A DNA stretch of 64,000 nucleotides from Hemibagrus wyckioides (Eukaryota > Chordata > Actinopteri > Siluriformes > Bagridae): positions 11,068,501 through 11,132,500 of the forward strand of contig NC_080719.1 of NCBI RefSeq assembly GCF_019097595.1, written 5' to 3'. Below the pieces are notes generated by a model. The model did no database searches. It was not told where the DNA came from and saw nothing but the letters and a program-made list of their open reading frames with translations. The translations under genes were made by a program, and so were the position numbers. Below are positions 45,371 to 57,299 of this stretch, piece after piece. The first letter of the stretch is position 1. Each line of letters begins with the position of its first letter.

Positions 45371-47536
45371 AGTGTGTGATTGAGACAGAACCCTGATATT
45401 AACACTGTACATGTGTTAGTGGTTGAAACAGCTGGTTAAAATGAAGCGAACAGGACGTTCAGTTTTATTCTGAATTTATTTCTCACACACTCACAGCTGA
45501 ATCATTTCTCAGTAATGCAGATCGGCTGAGGAAGATGTTGGATTCAGATCAGTATTCGATAGTGGATGAAATGAAATGTAAAGTAATATCCTGTTTCAGT
45601 GAGGCGGATGAACGCAGCGTGTGTTTGCAGCTGGACGCTCAGGAGGAGAGCAAGTTCAAGATGAAACACAGAAGACGACACGTCCATGTTTATTTTGTGT
45701 TTGGTCTCTTATCCAAATATTGATTCATACCAGGAACTATTAATCATCCTGACGGCAGCCATTCATCATTACATACACTCAGAGTTTGTGTGTGTGTGTG
45801 TGTGAGAAAGAGAGAGAGAGAGACTCATTTTTAATTTCTTTATAATGTCCTAATACCAGAGCTCATGTCTTAGGTTTCTTTGTCAAATATCGAGAGTTTT
45901 CTTGGACAGAATATAGTTTTGGGACGTAAAAGGTAAATGTTGCCCCAGTGATTAGTGTTCTGTTGTAGCTGTAGAATTCTGTTTGTGCAGCTGATTCATT
46001 ATTCAGACGTCTAGACGTCTAACCTGGATTAACACACTGATTTTCAGCCTGACTTTAGTGTTGTGCCACTGCAACCAAAAACAGCCAACGGCAAACTTCT
46101 GAATAAAATCTCAGCGTGTGAGATCTGGTACAAAGCTAGTCTAAAAGCAACCATTAGGAGGACAAAGCTGTAACTTTCCTGATATCTTCAGGAACCGAGG
46201 AGTTTACGCTGTGTAGCGTCTCAGTATGCTGGGGTTTTTGACTTCAAGAGACAGACACAAGAGAGACTCATGTGGGAATGTTTATAGCTGTTTATAGCTG
46301 CTATAACATAAGTGAGAACAGGAACTAACTTGTTTTACTGACATCCCACGACCTTGATCGTGACTATAAACATAAAAATTGTGATGTGTTGTTTTTTTTT
46401 TTAATTAAGTAAATATAAAAATCGTAACTGCTGGTAAATTGCTGTGGTATAAGAAGAATAAAATACTAGGGAACATGTTATAGGAGAATAATCAGCTTCA
46501 CAGTGGTACTGGTGGTAACACTCATACACACACACACATGGTTTATTACTACTTCTTAACAATTACTTGCTAAATATCTCACAGCACTCAGTAAATATAT
46601 ACAGATTGGAACATTTTCATAAAGTACATAAAGTTTCCTTCGGTTGTTTTTGCCTCTACTGAATAAAACTGGATTAAACCAGGTACCAGGTACTTAAACA
46701 CGTTTGGCTTCTGCCAGTGTTAAAACAAAAACATTTCGATTCATAACAGGAATGTCTAACACGATAAACACACCTATTTTACAAATCTGACAAGTTTTAG
46801 AGACGAGATAAAGGGGAGGAATGAGAGAAGGAATGTGTTGCGGAGGACAGAGACGGAAAAAACACTGCACACTGTATGATGTCCTGCTTTCCAGTAAAAT
46901 TTAAACACACACATATCCATAGTCTGATTTGAGACACAACACATCCAAACCACATACCTCTACCTTAGGGAAGGTCTGTACACACACACACGCACACACA
47001 CACAGTCTCTGTGTTTACACTGTGCTGTCTGTGATTCACACTAGTGACGTCTCTGATGTTTTTTATTTGTGGGCATGCTGTTCCTTCAATTTTAAACGTT
47101 GCTTTTGCCCTTCTAAAGAAGCAGTCGAGAATTGTACTTATTTTATTTGGTGTCATTTAACAGAAAACAAAAAATTCATGAATGCAAATTTTCTTACAGT
47201 TGCATAGTTTGCAGCAAAAATTACTAATAAACTTTTAATGAATAAATGTTATATTGTTTTCTTTATAATCCAGCATCATGCAAAGGTTTTGTGTTTTTTA
47301 TTTGCTTTTGAGTCTCAAGATGTTAGTTAGTTGAACTCTAAACAATTTACTAATGAGACAATTTCACCAGCCAATGTGTTTTGTTCTTCAGTCCAATAAA
47401 GAAGCTTTCGGAAACATGACAAAAATCCAGAAGGTCATTTTCCCCTGTGTGAAAGTAAAACAGTTTCTGAAACAAAACTATCCTGATTTTTAATTTTTTT
47501 TTTCATTTTTTATTCATAACAATACAGTTAAATAAT
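45371..47536. other. Unique non-coding sequence
   Basis: A 62-residue frame at 45,535-45,723 has ordinary amino-acid composition but no recognised domain, and no clear splice acceptor was identified for it. A GT/GA tract is at 45,787-45,823. Nothing else supported. Confidence 0.4.
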
Positions 47537-47554
47537 GATAATAATAATAATAAT

Positions 47555-47591
<37 letters not shown>

Positions 47592-47815
47592 CTGGGATTT
47601 TCTCCAGGGTGTATTCATGCTCAGCGTTCCCAGGACCCAAAACAGATCCCAGATCCAGGATAAATCACTTACTGATGTATATTATTAATATATTTTTAAT
47701 ATATTTATAATTAATAATATTTGGCAACCCTGTCACTGAACAAACATTCCAATAAAGCACAAGTTGAACTTGAAATTGGGGGGCATGCAGCGTGTGTGTG
47801 TGTGTGTGTGTGTGT
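47537..47815 (+). repeat. 270-bp dispersed duplicate, copy 1
   Basis: Starts in AAT/CAT triplets and runs through ctgggattttctccagggtg, cagcgttcccaggaccca and ttgaacttgaaattgggggg, ending in a GT tract. It is about 90-95% like 48,815-49,075 by eye. The left part is a tail segment of the SINE type at 31,207. Confidence 0.9.
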
Positions 47816-47844
47816 AAGCACTCACACTGATCTGTGCTGAAATA

Positions 47845-48035
47845 ATTTTCTATTTATTTGTATAGCGCTTTTAACAATGGACATTGTCTCAGAAGTATAG
47901 AAACATAGAGAAACAAAAATGATGAAGTTTAAAGTTAAATTACTATTTTATCCCTATTTTATTCCTAATGAGCAAGCCTGAGGTGATGGTGGCAAGAAAA
48001 AACTCCCTGAGATGAGGAAATAATGATATAAAGCG
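47845..48035 (+). repeat. Interspersed repeat C (tttgtatagcgcttttaaca type)
   Basis: Begins with atttgtatagcgcttttaac and cattgtctcagaagtatag and ends with aatgagcaagcctgaggtga plus aaaaaactccctgagat, phrases familiar from a widespread fish repeat. The class is not assigned. Confidence 0.6.
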
Positions 48036-48426
48036 TTACATATATCTGTTGATAATAGGGGGAGTTTTATTGCCTCTTCTGTGGAACAAATCTGGGTTTC
48101 AAAAAATGGGAAAAAATAAAGGTTTAGAGTTCTGAAGAATCATATACAGTTTCAGAATTGTGATTCTTTGTTTTGCTTTATAACTTATTATACAAATAAA
48201 AATTATTATTACAGTATTAACTAAAGCCATGGCAGAAGAGAACACAGAGGACATAACCCATATTGCAGAAAGTTTTATACTGATTTCTCATTGTACTGCA
48301 TTCTAACTATAAATATAATACAATTCCATAAAATCATGCTGTTGTTCTTGTTATTTATGAAATTTCCTAACTGTTTGACATTTGAAGGATAAGATTCCCA
48401 CCAGGTTTCCATCCATTTCATGTTCT

Positions 48427-48675
48427 GCACAACCTTCCCACAATCCCCTGCATCTGCACAACCTTCCCAAAGTCCCCTGCATCTGAACAACCTTCCCACA
48501 ATCCCTTGCATCAGCACATCTTTCCCACAGTCCCCTGTGTCTGTATATCCTTCCCACAGTCCCCTGCGTCTCCACTAGCTTTCCACGATCCCCTGCATGT
48601 CTACTTTTGTACCCACGATCCCTTGCATCTCCACAGCTTTCCCACAATTCCCACCGTCTTCCATATTTCCGCCCA
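48427..48675. repeat. 29-bp minisatellite
   Basis: About eight copies of a unit starting ccttcccacaatcccctgca, with starts at 48,433, 48,462, 48,491, 48,520 and 48,549 (exactly 29 bp apart), then drifting to about 30 bp. It lies between the two copies of the dispersed 270-bp duplicate. Confidence 0.92.
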
Positions 48676-48814
48676 CAATCATTTTTGTTTCTAATTCTGA
48701 AATACGCATATATTTCTCATAATCATCTGTCTCATTGAACGATATTTAAAAGAAGTCATTGCTTACAAAACATGTTTATAAACTATTTATAAATAGTTTG
48801 AACAACAGCAGCAA

Positions 48815-49075
48815 CAACAACAATAATAATAATAGTCATCATCATCATCATCCTCATCATCATAAACTGGGATTTCATCCAGGGTGTATTCATGCTCAGC
48901 GTTCCCAGGACCCAAAATAGATCCCAGATCCAGGATAAAGCACTTACTAATATATAGTATTAATATATTTATTATTAATTATATTTGGCAATCCTGTCAC
49001 TGAACAAACATTCCAATAAAGCACAAGTTGAACTTGAAATTGGGGGGCAAGTAGCGTGTGTGTGTGTGTGTGTGT
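48815..49075 (+). repeat. 270-bp dispersed duplicate, copy 2
   Basis: Same content and orientation as 47,537-47,815, 1.28 kb downstream, including the terminal GT tract. Confidence 0.9.
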
Positions 49076-49149
49076 ACGTTTGTGAAATTTCCATATGGCA
49101 ATAAAACGTCTGCCACTTTAGTTATTGAGTTTCTAATGCATGCCAGGTG

Positions 49150-49194
49150 TGTGTGTGGGTGTGTGTGTGTGTGTGTGTGTGTGTGAGTGTGTGT
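49150..49194. repeat. (GT)n microsatellite
   Basis: About 45 bp of GT with two interruptions. Confidence 0.93.
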
Positions 49195-50257
49195 GCTTCC
49201 ATAAAACTCTCCGTAGCCTGATTTTTTTCTTCAGTGGGCGTTTTAGTGAAACAATCTGACCGCGTTACAGAAACCAGAACCACAACGACACAACAGCCGT
49301 CTCAGTTTCCGTTTCATAAAATCCAATAATAATCACATAAACTCACTCAAATCTAATCTCAATAACTAAATAAATCCCCTGGAAAGGAGAATAAAAGGTT
49401 TTGTTGAGTATTACACTTCACTGGATCATTTCTGAAGGGTATTTTGTTATTTATTTGAATTATTTGAGTGGTGATGGTGTGTGTGTAAAGCTGTTTCAGA
49501 ATGTTAACGTCGTTTCTGCCCGAATAAAACCAAAATACAGATTTGAAATCAAAATGAATAAAAACCAGCCGTGCAGCCGGTGACATCTTTATCTCCACAT
49601 CTTTCCAATAATCCTCTGAGACACTTATTTATTCATTTAAACTACTTGTGAAGAAATATATGCATCGTTTATTTGTTAAAATCTGGAGATGTCATGCTCA
49701 ATGTTAAATGATTATTATTTTACCATAACAGTGTTGCTGTTTGAATGAATAAATATTATAAAGAATTTTACAGGATATACTCTATAACATATATGCAATA
49801 TATATCAATGGTCAAAACTAATTGTGTGTGTGTGTGTGTGTGAAAGCAAAATAGACAGGACAGGAGAAAACCTGAATTTCACCACAGATTGTCAACCAAA
49901 ACACAAAGAGCTGGAAACCTCGGTGGTTGTTACGCTTCCACCTTCACCTCGGGAGAAGCACGAGAGAGTGAGCTCGCGCTTACCTAAAAGTTTTAGCACC
50001 CTTCTGTTATTGCGGGAAAAAGACCACGACAGCACAGATCTGAAGTGGATGAGGATTTATTCTCAGCAGCAGGTATAAACTAAACATTAAACTCCACCCA
50101 ACTGCTAACTTCAAACTTTAATATAAAAACAGTTTCCTAATACAGTTTCCTAAAATTGTATTTATTTTGGGTTTTATTTTGTCAAAGAAGTGGAAATCTA
50201 AATATCTAAATTATTATATTTTATGACTGTGATCCTGTATTCATGTTGGATTTTTCA
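49195..50257. other. Unique non-coding sequence
   Basis: The 84-residue frame at 49,824-50,078 starts in a GT tract and shows no recognised domain. Its non-repeat part (about 49,900-50,060) is CpG-containing and could be a conserved element. No gene claimed. Confidence 0.35.
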
Positions 50258-50345
50258 CTGCGTTTACATTTGCAGTGTTTAGCAGATGTTCTTATCCAGA
50301 GTGACTTACAGAAGTGCCGTATAGTCTCTATGATAAACATCCTCA
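50258..50345 (-). mobile_element. SINE 3' tail, minus strand
   Basis: tttacatttgcagtgtttag followed by cagatgttcttatccagagt is the complement of the conserved fish SINE tail ctctggataagggcgtctgc. The remainder of the element (to about 50,460) is weakly recognisable. Confidence 0.65.
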
Positions 50346-51146
50346 GCCTACTACACACAGCAGAGCTAAAACCCTGCTAGAGATAAGTTGGTGGCATTTG
50401 TCTTGAATGCGGTTTAATCCAGACCAAAGGTAGATCTGTTAGTAGAAATTTCAGAAATAAGACTCTCTCAGACTAATTAAAAATAAAAAAATAAAAATAC
50501 GATACCAAACATTTAAATAATGAGCCGGATATTTGATTCATTGGATTATATTCATGAAATAAATTTGGGTGTGAAAGGTATTTTACAGTTAAAGGTGTCC
50601 TGGATGGCAAATTGTATGAGGATCTCTGAAATAAATGATATATTAATTATTTAGAAAGAAAAAAATGAACATTTTAACCAATACAACATAAGATGTGTAT
50701 TATACAATAAAAATCATACATTATATAGAATTAAATAAATATAAATATTTATAAAATATAAAATATTCTGACCCCTGAAATTTTCACTTTATGATCATTC
50801 ATCCAAACAGTTTGACATTATAAACACAAAAAATGTATACATTTATAACACATTTATAATACTAATAATACATGATAATAACACGTGCTTTTACAAGCTT
50901 ACAGTATATTTATTTCTTGATCCGTTTTCCTTATGCATTGTAGATTTACTTACATGACATTGCACGATTGATGAGTTCAGTTTAAATCCGTTTTCTTTTC
51001 TCTGTCACTCTAATCCGGAGTTTATTTCTCCTCCAGCTCTTTCTCTGTCTCTGTCTCTGTATGAACACATCTGTCCACAGTGTGACCGAAAACTTTAATC
51101 CAAAAACACGAAAACAATGAGGCGCTTCACAGAATCCCGAAAATCC
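50346..51146. other. AT-rich unique sequence
   Basis: No gene seen. A CTCTGT run lies at 51,040-51,060. Confidence 0.5.
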
Positions 51147-51400
51147 GGGTTGCCAGAGTGAATAATTGATCTCCTTATAGTTGATCGAAGTTCTGCAAAT
51201 AAAATATATTACACTGAAAACAAGAATACAAACGTATTATAGATATGAATGATCTTGTAATATAATGTATTGATATATAAATATAGCGAACTATTTCGTG
51301 GTAAATTTATGTCACAAACAAAGTGCTGTTTATTGAAACGGAGCAAAAAAGTCGGCTAAATTTAAAAGTCTGTATAATTTGTGGCGCAATCTGGCAACCC
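51147..51400. mobile_element. MITE-like element with gggttgccaga ends, copy 1
   Basis: gggttgccaga at 51,147-51,157 faces its exact complement tctggcaaccc at 51,390-51,400, giving an element of 254 bp. No coding frame. A target-site duplication is not evident. Confidence 0.6.
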
Positions 51401-51455
51401 CAGAGCGTTGTCACCGCTAGGAGACGCTGTGACACTACAGACAGGAAAAGTTGAT

Positions 51456-51784
51456 GGGTTGCCAGATATGGTAAAAGTTTAAAACAACCCTACAGCGAAT
51501 TTTGTAGAAACTGAGAAGAGTCTATCTGTATATGTGTTACACCGTTTCTGCTTCTGTCGGAAAAACGTTAAAGGTTCTGTGTGGTACCCTAACACAGATG
51601 GGTTCCCTTTAAGAAAATACTGCAGATACACTCCGTTTATAATGAGAGAGCTGTTAACCATAAAAAAAGATTCCATGTGAAACCGTTTCCCTTAAATCTA
51701 GTTTCCTAAATATGAAGTGCACACAGTGAGCGCCGATTTAAAAGTAAAATCAAGAACGTTGCGAAATGTTCAATCTGGCAACCC
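51456..51784. mobile_element. MITE-like element with gggttgccaga ends, copy 2
   Basis: gggttgccagat at 51,456-51,467 faces atctggcaaccc at 51,773-51,784, giving an element of 329 bp. It shares its termini with the copy immediately upstream and ends about 70 bp before the putative promoter region. Confidence 0.6.
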
Positions 51785-51803
51785 AGGTGGGGGAGCATGA
51801 GCA

Positions 51804-51804
51804 C

Positions 51805-51835
<31 letters not shown>

Positions 51836-51858
51836 TCCCTCACTCTCTCTCTCTCCTC
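51804..51858. repeat. CT microsatellite at the promoter edge
   Basis: A pyrimidine run of about 54 bp, directly before the CpG-richer block; such runs often accompany TATA-less start regions. Confidence 0.93.
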
Positions 51859-52642
51859 AGTCTAGCTTGCGCGAGGTTGAGTTCAGTCAGATGAGCGCGG
51901 GCAGCGAAGAGAGGGCACCGCATCACACCGCACCAAACAGCACCGCACCGCTCACGCGCTCAGGGGATTTTTTTAACACAGAATGTGTGTCACTGCGTGT
52001 GTATGTGTGTGAGACTTGTCCAATGATGTGTATGCATGCGCGTGCGTGCGTCTGTGCCGAAAGAGAGAGTGTGTGTGAAGAGCGCGAGCACTTATTCCGT
52101 TCCTGACCCAGTCGCGCACACACGCACACCCGGACCGCAGGAGCGACGCTCTGACACACGGAGATAACTCACACACACACACACACATATACACACAGAC
52201 CCAGATTTGAATGAGCCACGGACACGGGACAGAGAGAGAACACGACAGGAATCAGAGGAGAAATCATTCTTGGGATGAGTTTCTCGCGCTAGAGCACTCC
52301 GGGAATTTTACTGGATTGAATAAGGAGTGCTTGAGGAAGATCCCACAGCGTGTATACAGGAGTCCAAACTGGTGTTCTGGCAATTTTACAGGTTTAAAAT
52401 TTTTGGGGAATTAATAGAAGAGCGCTCGCGCGGCTTTCTGTATGAACTGTAACAGATAATAACTATTTATAACTCCTTATAACTCCTCGGCACGCGACTT
52501 TTGGATTACAGGAGCGTTTTAGATTTGCCTTATTTGATTTTTTGTCCCGGTTTATGGAGGTTTTCTCTCGGACTAAAGGTGCAGGACTGTAGGCTCGGCT
52601 CGGCTCGGCTGTTCACCCGCTGCTCTTCTCCGCGCTTCATAA
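51855..52642 (+). promoter_or_regulatory. Putative CpG-rich promoter and 5' UTR
   Basis: CpG density rises sharply here compared with the preceding 50 kb (runs such as gcgcgggcagcg, ctcacgcgctc, gagcgcgagc, gaccgcaggagcgacg). No TATA box was recognised. Several upstream ATGs exist, for example atgagcgcgggc at about 51,891, each opening short frames that could act as uORFs. A cgcgcttcataa stretch leads into the start codon, with an in-frame TAA immediately before the ATG. The transcription start is not determined; I infer it lies between about 51,850 and 52,250. Confidence 0.6.
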
Positions 52643-52700
52643 ATGGATTATTGGCTGATTTTGTGCGGCTTTTTGCTGCGCGTGACTTTCGCTGTGGAAG
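52643..52700 (+). CDS. First coding exon of a secreted or membrane protein (possible class B Eph receptor)
   Basis: The ATG at 52,643 follows an in-frame TAA and begins MDYWLILCGFLLRVTFAVE, then a split codon beginning with G before GTAAAG (donor at 52,701). Residues 4-12 are hydrophobic and V-T-F-A precedes a likely cleavage site, so this is a signal peptide. The Kozak context is fair (G at +4, T at -3). The CpG-rich leader, short signal-peptide exon ending in phase 1, and long following intron fit a receptor gene. Class B Eph receptors have a mature N-terminus near V/L-E-E-T-L-M-D, and a next exon starting AA would give AVEE, so an EphB2/EphB3-like gene is a reasonable hypothesis. Other signal-peptide proteins remain possible; no second exon was found to 64,000, so no symbol is given. 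Confidence 0.55.
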
Positions 52701-52774
52701 GTAAAGTCTCAAGTAATTTCTGCTTTATATAAAGTTTTTTTTGTCCAGTTTGTCCAGTCAAGTATTTTCTTTTT

Positions 52775-52778
<4 letters not shown>

Positions 52779-52818
<40 letters not shown>
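52779..52818. repeat. (CT)n microsatellite in intron 1
   Basis: About 20 copies of CT, 78 bp after the donor site. Confidence 0.95.
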
Positions 52819-52821
<3 letters not shown>

Positions 52822-53054
52822 ATATGAGCTTTAAGGATTTCATGCGAGCACACCTTTGTTTTTTTAGTTAAAATTAATATTATTAAAATGTGTAGAATTT
52901 AAAATGTATAAATTGCTTGTGGTATTATTGATGAAGAATTATTTAGGTAATGCAAAATGAGCAAGCGCGCGACGCGCGCACACACACACCACTTTTTTTG
53001 CATATCTCATCTTATCTCTTAATTCTAGTGAAGCGGAAATGAGCGTCTTCTTTT

Positions 53055-53057
<3 letters not shown>

Positions 53058-53096
<39 letters not shown>
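53058..53096. repeat. (CA)n microsatellite
   Basis: About 19 copies of CA. Confidence 0.95.
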
Positions 53097-53100
<4 letters not shown>

Positions 53101-53870
53101 TAAGGAGAGACAGGGAGAGAGACAGAGAGAGAGAGGCCTGTATTTGCCATTAATTTCTGTGAAACTCATTTACTCTTTATAATACATTCTGTAGTTCAGC
53201 ACTGTAACAGTGTTATGTCGCTCTCTGTGTGTGTGTGTGTGTGAGGGTGATTAATGTAAGAACCTACAGTAGCACACTCTGTACACAAAAAAAAAAAAAT
53301 CACTAGAATCCACTCGAACCCTTTTTGGAGAGGTTTATACAGACACCAGAAAGTTTACATTTGATCAAATTGTTCATTTGTGGTTTTCTTGAAGCTCTTG
53401 AGAAAGTTTCTCACATGTTAGAGAAATCTCACCCACTCAAAGACTGTACAGGACGATTTTTCTTCTCTACGCCATGCTTTCTCCTCCAGCGCCACCTCAC
53501 TCAGGCCCTTCTCCCTATAATTTATCCCAGTTTAACCTGTGATGATAAGTACGTCGTGTGAGTGTGTGAGTGTGTGTACATTAACTCCAACATCATCACA
53601 CTCTCTCCACTTTCACAGACACGCGTCCTTATTTATAATCGATTCTTGTTTAAATGATTTCTTTTGGAGAAATACTTTGCGTGTGAGGACGGTATGATAA
53701 CACTGTAACACATTCCTCCCAGTCACACACTTTTTCATTTCCAGTCCAGTCTTAATCTCTTAAAATCTGATCCTGTTTTAAATTTAGGCTCGTTCTTTTC
53801 ATTTAAAATATATATATATATTATGTAATATATTTAAATATGTTTTATATACAAGGACTTCCTATTTATT
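53097..53870. other. Intronic unique sequence
   Basis: GT tracts at 53,226-53,243 and an A run at 53,286-53,298. No further exon recognised. Confidence 0.45.
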
Positions 53871-53880
53871 TATTTATTTA

Positions 53881-53928
<48 letters not shown>

Positions 53929-53931
53929 ACA
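53871..53931. repeat. (TTTA)n/(CTTA)n compound array
   Basis: Four to five TTTA units pass into about ten CTTA units. Confidence 0.95.
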
Positions 53932-55140
53932 TTTTAATTACATTTACATTTAGTCCAATTTGATTTTAAATAATTGAAATAATTGAAATAAATTGATTTA
54001 AATAAAAAAAAAGAGTATAATAGAGCAGTATAGTAACACACTCCATATGTCACACTTTCTCCACTTCTATCCCGAGCTCAGTGTTCCTACGCCGATTTTG
54101 CACGGTGAAACCCGTACATTGCAGGATTATTATAGTTCCTGGTTTAGCGATGTGAGATGTGGTTATCTTTTGGAAAAAAACATCCTGCATAATTCAATAT
54201 TGCACAGTGTGTGTTTTATTCTTTTGATACTTTTTTTTTGCTCTTTATCTTATCTTTTATGCTGATTAAGGGGAAATGGGTTCTGTCCCAAATGACTCAC
54301 ACACAGTTTTTGCTCTTTCAGACTCTCACCAGCTGATATAGTCCTCTTTTTGTGCTTTATTCCCGTTTAATAGACTTACTTTAGATAAATACTTCCTGTG
54401 TGATGAGTATAATGGTCTACAGTAACCCTGTGCCATACTCTCTCCACGTTTGACCTTTGTCCACTTTTATTTTGAATGTGAACGACATGTCGCGTGTAAC
54501 ACATTAGCATTCTTCATGATCAGATATTTTGATTATCTTTTTTTCCTTTCTTTCTATCTTTCTTTTTCACCGTATCTGCATTTTAATCTCAGTTAAGATG
54601 AAGTCAGGGCTCTGTGTCACACACACACACACACACACACACATACATTCTGTGACTAGAGACTAGAGCGAGCTCCTGCTTTATTAACATTTATTATCCT
54701 GTGTAATTGACTTTAATTGATTAATTTTGTTAAAGACGTCCTGGGTTACACAATGACACACGCTTTCTGCTTATTGAATTCTGCTTATTGCTGACTGATA
54801 CACTCCATTCTGCCTGATCCCCTCTGCTCTTAGCGGCACACACCCTTCTGCCACTATATTCATTAATATGTTCATTTATTTATTTATTTAGCACTCTTTT
54901 TATATTTAATCATAAGAACTTTTTCATTAGATTAAACACTGAAGTGCTTGGTCTTGAGTCAGCTCTTTATTTATTTAATTATTTATTTATTTACCTACTT
55001 ACCTATTTGCTCTATTCACTCAGTCTGTACTCTGGTTGCATTATGAATATTAAAATCACCCTGTATTGTGTATAAAGAGTAGATTTGAATCCACTTTTAG
55101 TGGCGTGTTCTTGCTGAGCGTCACCGCAAGGCCGTTCCTG

Positions 55141-55171
<31 letters not shown>

Positions 55172-56089
55172 AGGACTCATTCACAAACATCGTATTTCCC
55201 GTTTCAAACTCACACCCCACTTTAATGCACTTTCAGAGATTCCCTATTACACAATAACGCTTTATTCACAAAGTTTATTTACAGTTTATTTTCTTTTTTG
55301 GATACGCTGGTGCATTTCCCAAACTCAAGGTCACATTAAAATTTCAGGAAAAGAAACACAAAGACAAGAAATCGTCATCTTTCACTTTGAAATTCAGTCT
55401 GATAACAAAATCTCTGTGATGCCTCTGCAAAGCCATTCTGGACCCAGTGCTATTTTAAAGCATTTATATTTATATCATGTTAATGAGCTCTGTCTCTTTT
55501 TTTTTGTTTTACTTATTTATAAAACTTTATGAATCGGAAAGTTGATGACACACTAAAATGAGTTTTGATTACAGATGTTTCAAACGGCATGTGTGTGTGT
55601 GTGTGTGTTTATGAAACTGATTTTTATTTGTTTACCAGTTAGATTAGACTGTAGGTTTGTTCACACACAGGTTTATAACAATAATATAACAGCTAATATA
55701 TGATATATATAGTCTTTGTGTGTGTGTGTGTGTGCTTTTGCACTGTAAAGACCTACATTGAAGTTTACATGCAGCGTGTTATTAACTCTATATTACATGA
55801 ATAGAGTTTTACAGTAAATGTGAACACACTGAGATATTTAGATTCTAAATCATCTGATTATTAATATTAATTAATATTCCTATACTTTATTAGATGGGAT
55901 TTGATCATCGTTATATTTGAAATGAAGCGGATGAATATTAATGCATTATGTTAATTCGATATAAAATGAGATCAATTAAGTTTTGCGTCAAATAAACATA
56001 ACACTAAATCATCAATTTATAGAGAATATTTTTATCCCCATGTTTAACCTCATGTCAAGTTTGTGTGTGTGTGTGTGTGTGTGTACTAC
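53932..56089. other. Intronic AT-rich sequence
   Basis: CA tracts at 54,621-54,642 and 55,147-55,170 and GT tracts at 55,591-55,608 and 55,716-55,733. No exon or conserved block stood out. Confidence 0.45.
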
Positions 56090-56545
56090 TGCCACGTTAC
56101 ACACAGTAAAATCATTTTCTGAAATATTCAGTATTCATTTGCTAAAAGAGAAACGGTGGAATGTCTCTGCCAGAAGAAAGTGCGTTGGTTCAGCATTTTC
56201 TTTTTAGACGTATCAATACATTTAAACTGCGGATGATTATCAGTTTCCCATCATGCCTAGGTTTTCTTCACGCGCCCGTGCCGAAGTTAAAAGAGCAGAC
56301 AGTTTCCAGTGCAGAACTCGGAAAGCACAAACTCTTTCACATCACACGCCTCATTTCTGAAAGCATATGTGCAACATTCGAGCTCTTTTACACCGGGCCA
56401 GACGTATTCTGTGTCTTTATCGGTGAAGCTGGAGTCGACATTATTAACTGCTCCATTTACTTATCACATTTCACATGGAGCCATCTGCTGCCTTTTATTA
56501 CTGACTTTCTGATTACAGGTCATTTCCTGATTTGGTGCGTCTGAT
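56090..56545. other. Repeat-free block with a 127-residue open frame
   Basis: From 56,161 the plus strand is open for 127 codons without repetitive sequence, unusual in this window. The translation (MSLPEESALVQHFLFRRINT...) matches no family I recognise. There is no clear acceptor or donor pair, and it is not followed by other exons. It could be a conserved intronic element or chance. It is not called as a gene. Confidence 0.25.
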
Positions 56546-57299
56546 ATGGTTTCGATGATTAGATAGATAAGATTATTCCATTTTTAAGGTTGGTTTAGAT
56601 TTTTAATGAAATTTCGGCATAAACTGAAGCGTTTACTTCTGTGTATTGCGTACTGTTTAACTACTTTAACAGTGTTGTGTCTTTAATTCTTTCTAATAGG
56701 CATTCAGAAGCATGAATGGTTTTGCTAGTGGACTTTTTATATATCTTATGAGTCTCGTAGCTGAAGCTTGGCGTCTGTACAGGTTTAAACTCAATCTGAT
56801 TGCAATGTACATTTTATTAATTCATTATAAACAACACTGGATGATACAATACATACAGTTATATATTATACATAAAGATTCAGATCTTATATAATTGCGC
56901 CGTATGCACTAGAATTGATTGAATGCACGTTATATCGAACATATATTTAATTTTAAGGTTTTGGACGGTTATTTGATCACATGCTTGGACAGTTCATGCT
57001 TTAGCTCAAGCTGGTGGACTAACGTTAAGAACTATTGTAGCTTCTATTTTAGAACTACTTTGTAGTAGAGTTACAGAATCGGGAGACCAGGCATCTGCAT
57101 GTCCGAGCAGTCGTATGAAGTGAAATCTCACTGTCTCATTGAGTCTGATGGACAGCTTTCTGATAAACGGCCTCATTTTGGACACATGATCGTGTCCATT
57201 TTTTGATAATTATCTTGGGTTTTTATCATGGGAATCAGTGCTACTGTGATTACATTATTAAACATGTGGAAGAAGCTCCAGTGCTGCGTTCAACTCTCG
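56546..57299. other. Unique intronic sequence
   Basis: Nothing recognised. Confidence 0.4.

Noticed and set aside
45535..45723. 62-residue frame as a coding exon
   Set aside because: Composition is plausible, but no acceptor/donor pair or family resemblance could be shown; left as unique sequence.
52501..52704. 67-codon frame overlapping the signal-peptide exon in another frame
   Set aside because: It begins at a TTG rather than an ATG, reads through the splice donor and has no signal or domain; the ATG at 52,643 in the other frame gives a signal peptide ending exactly at a GT donor.
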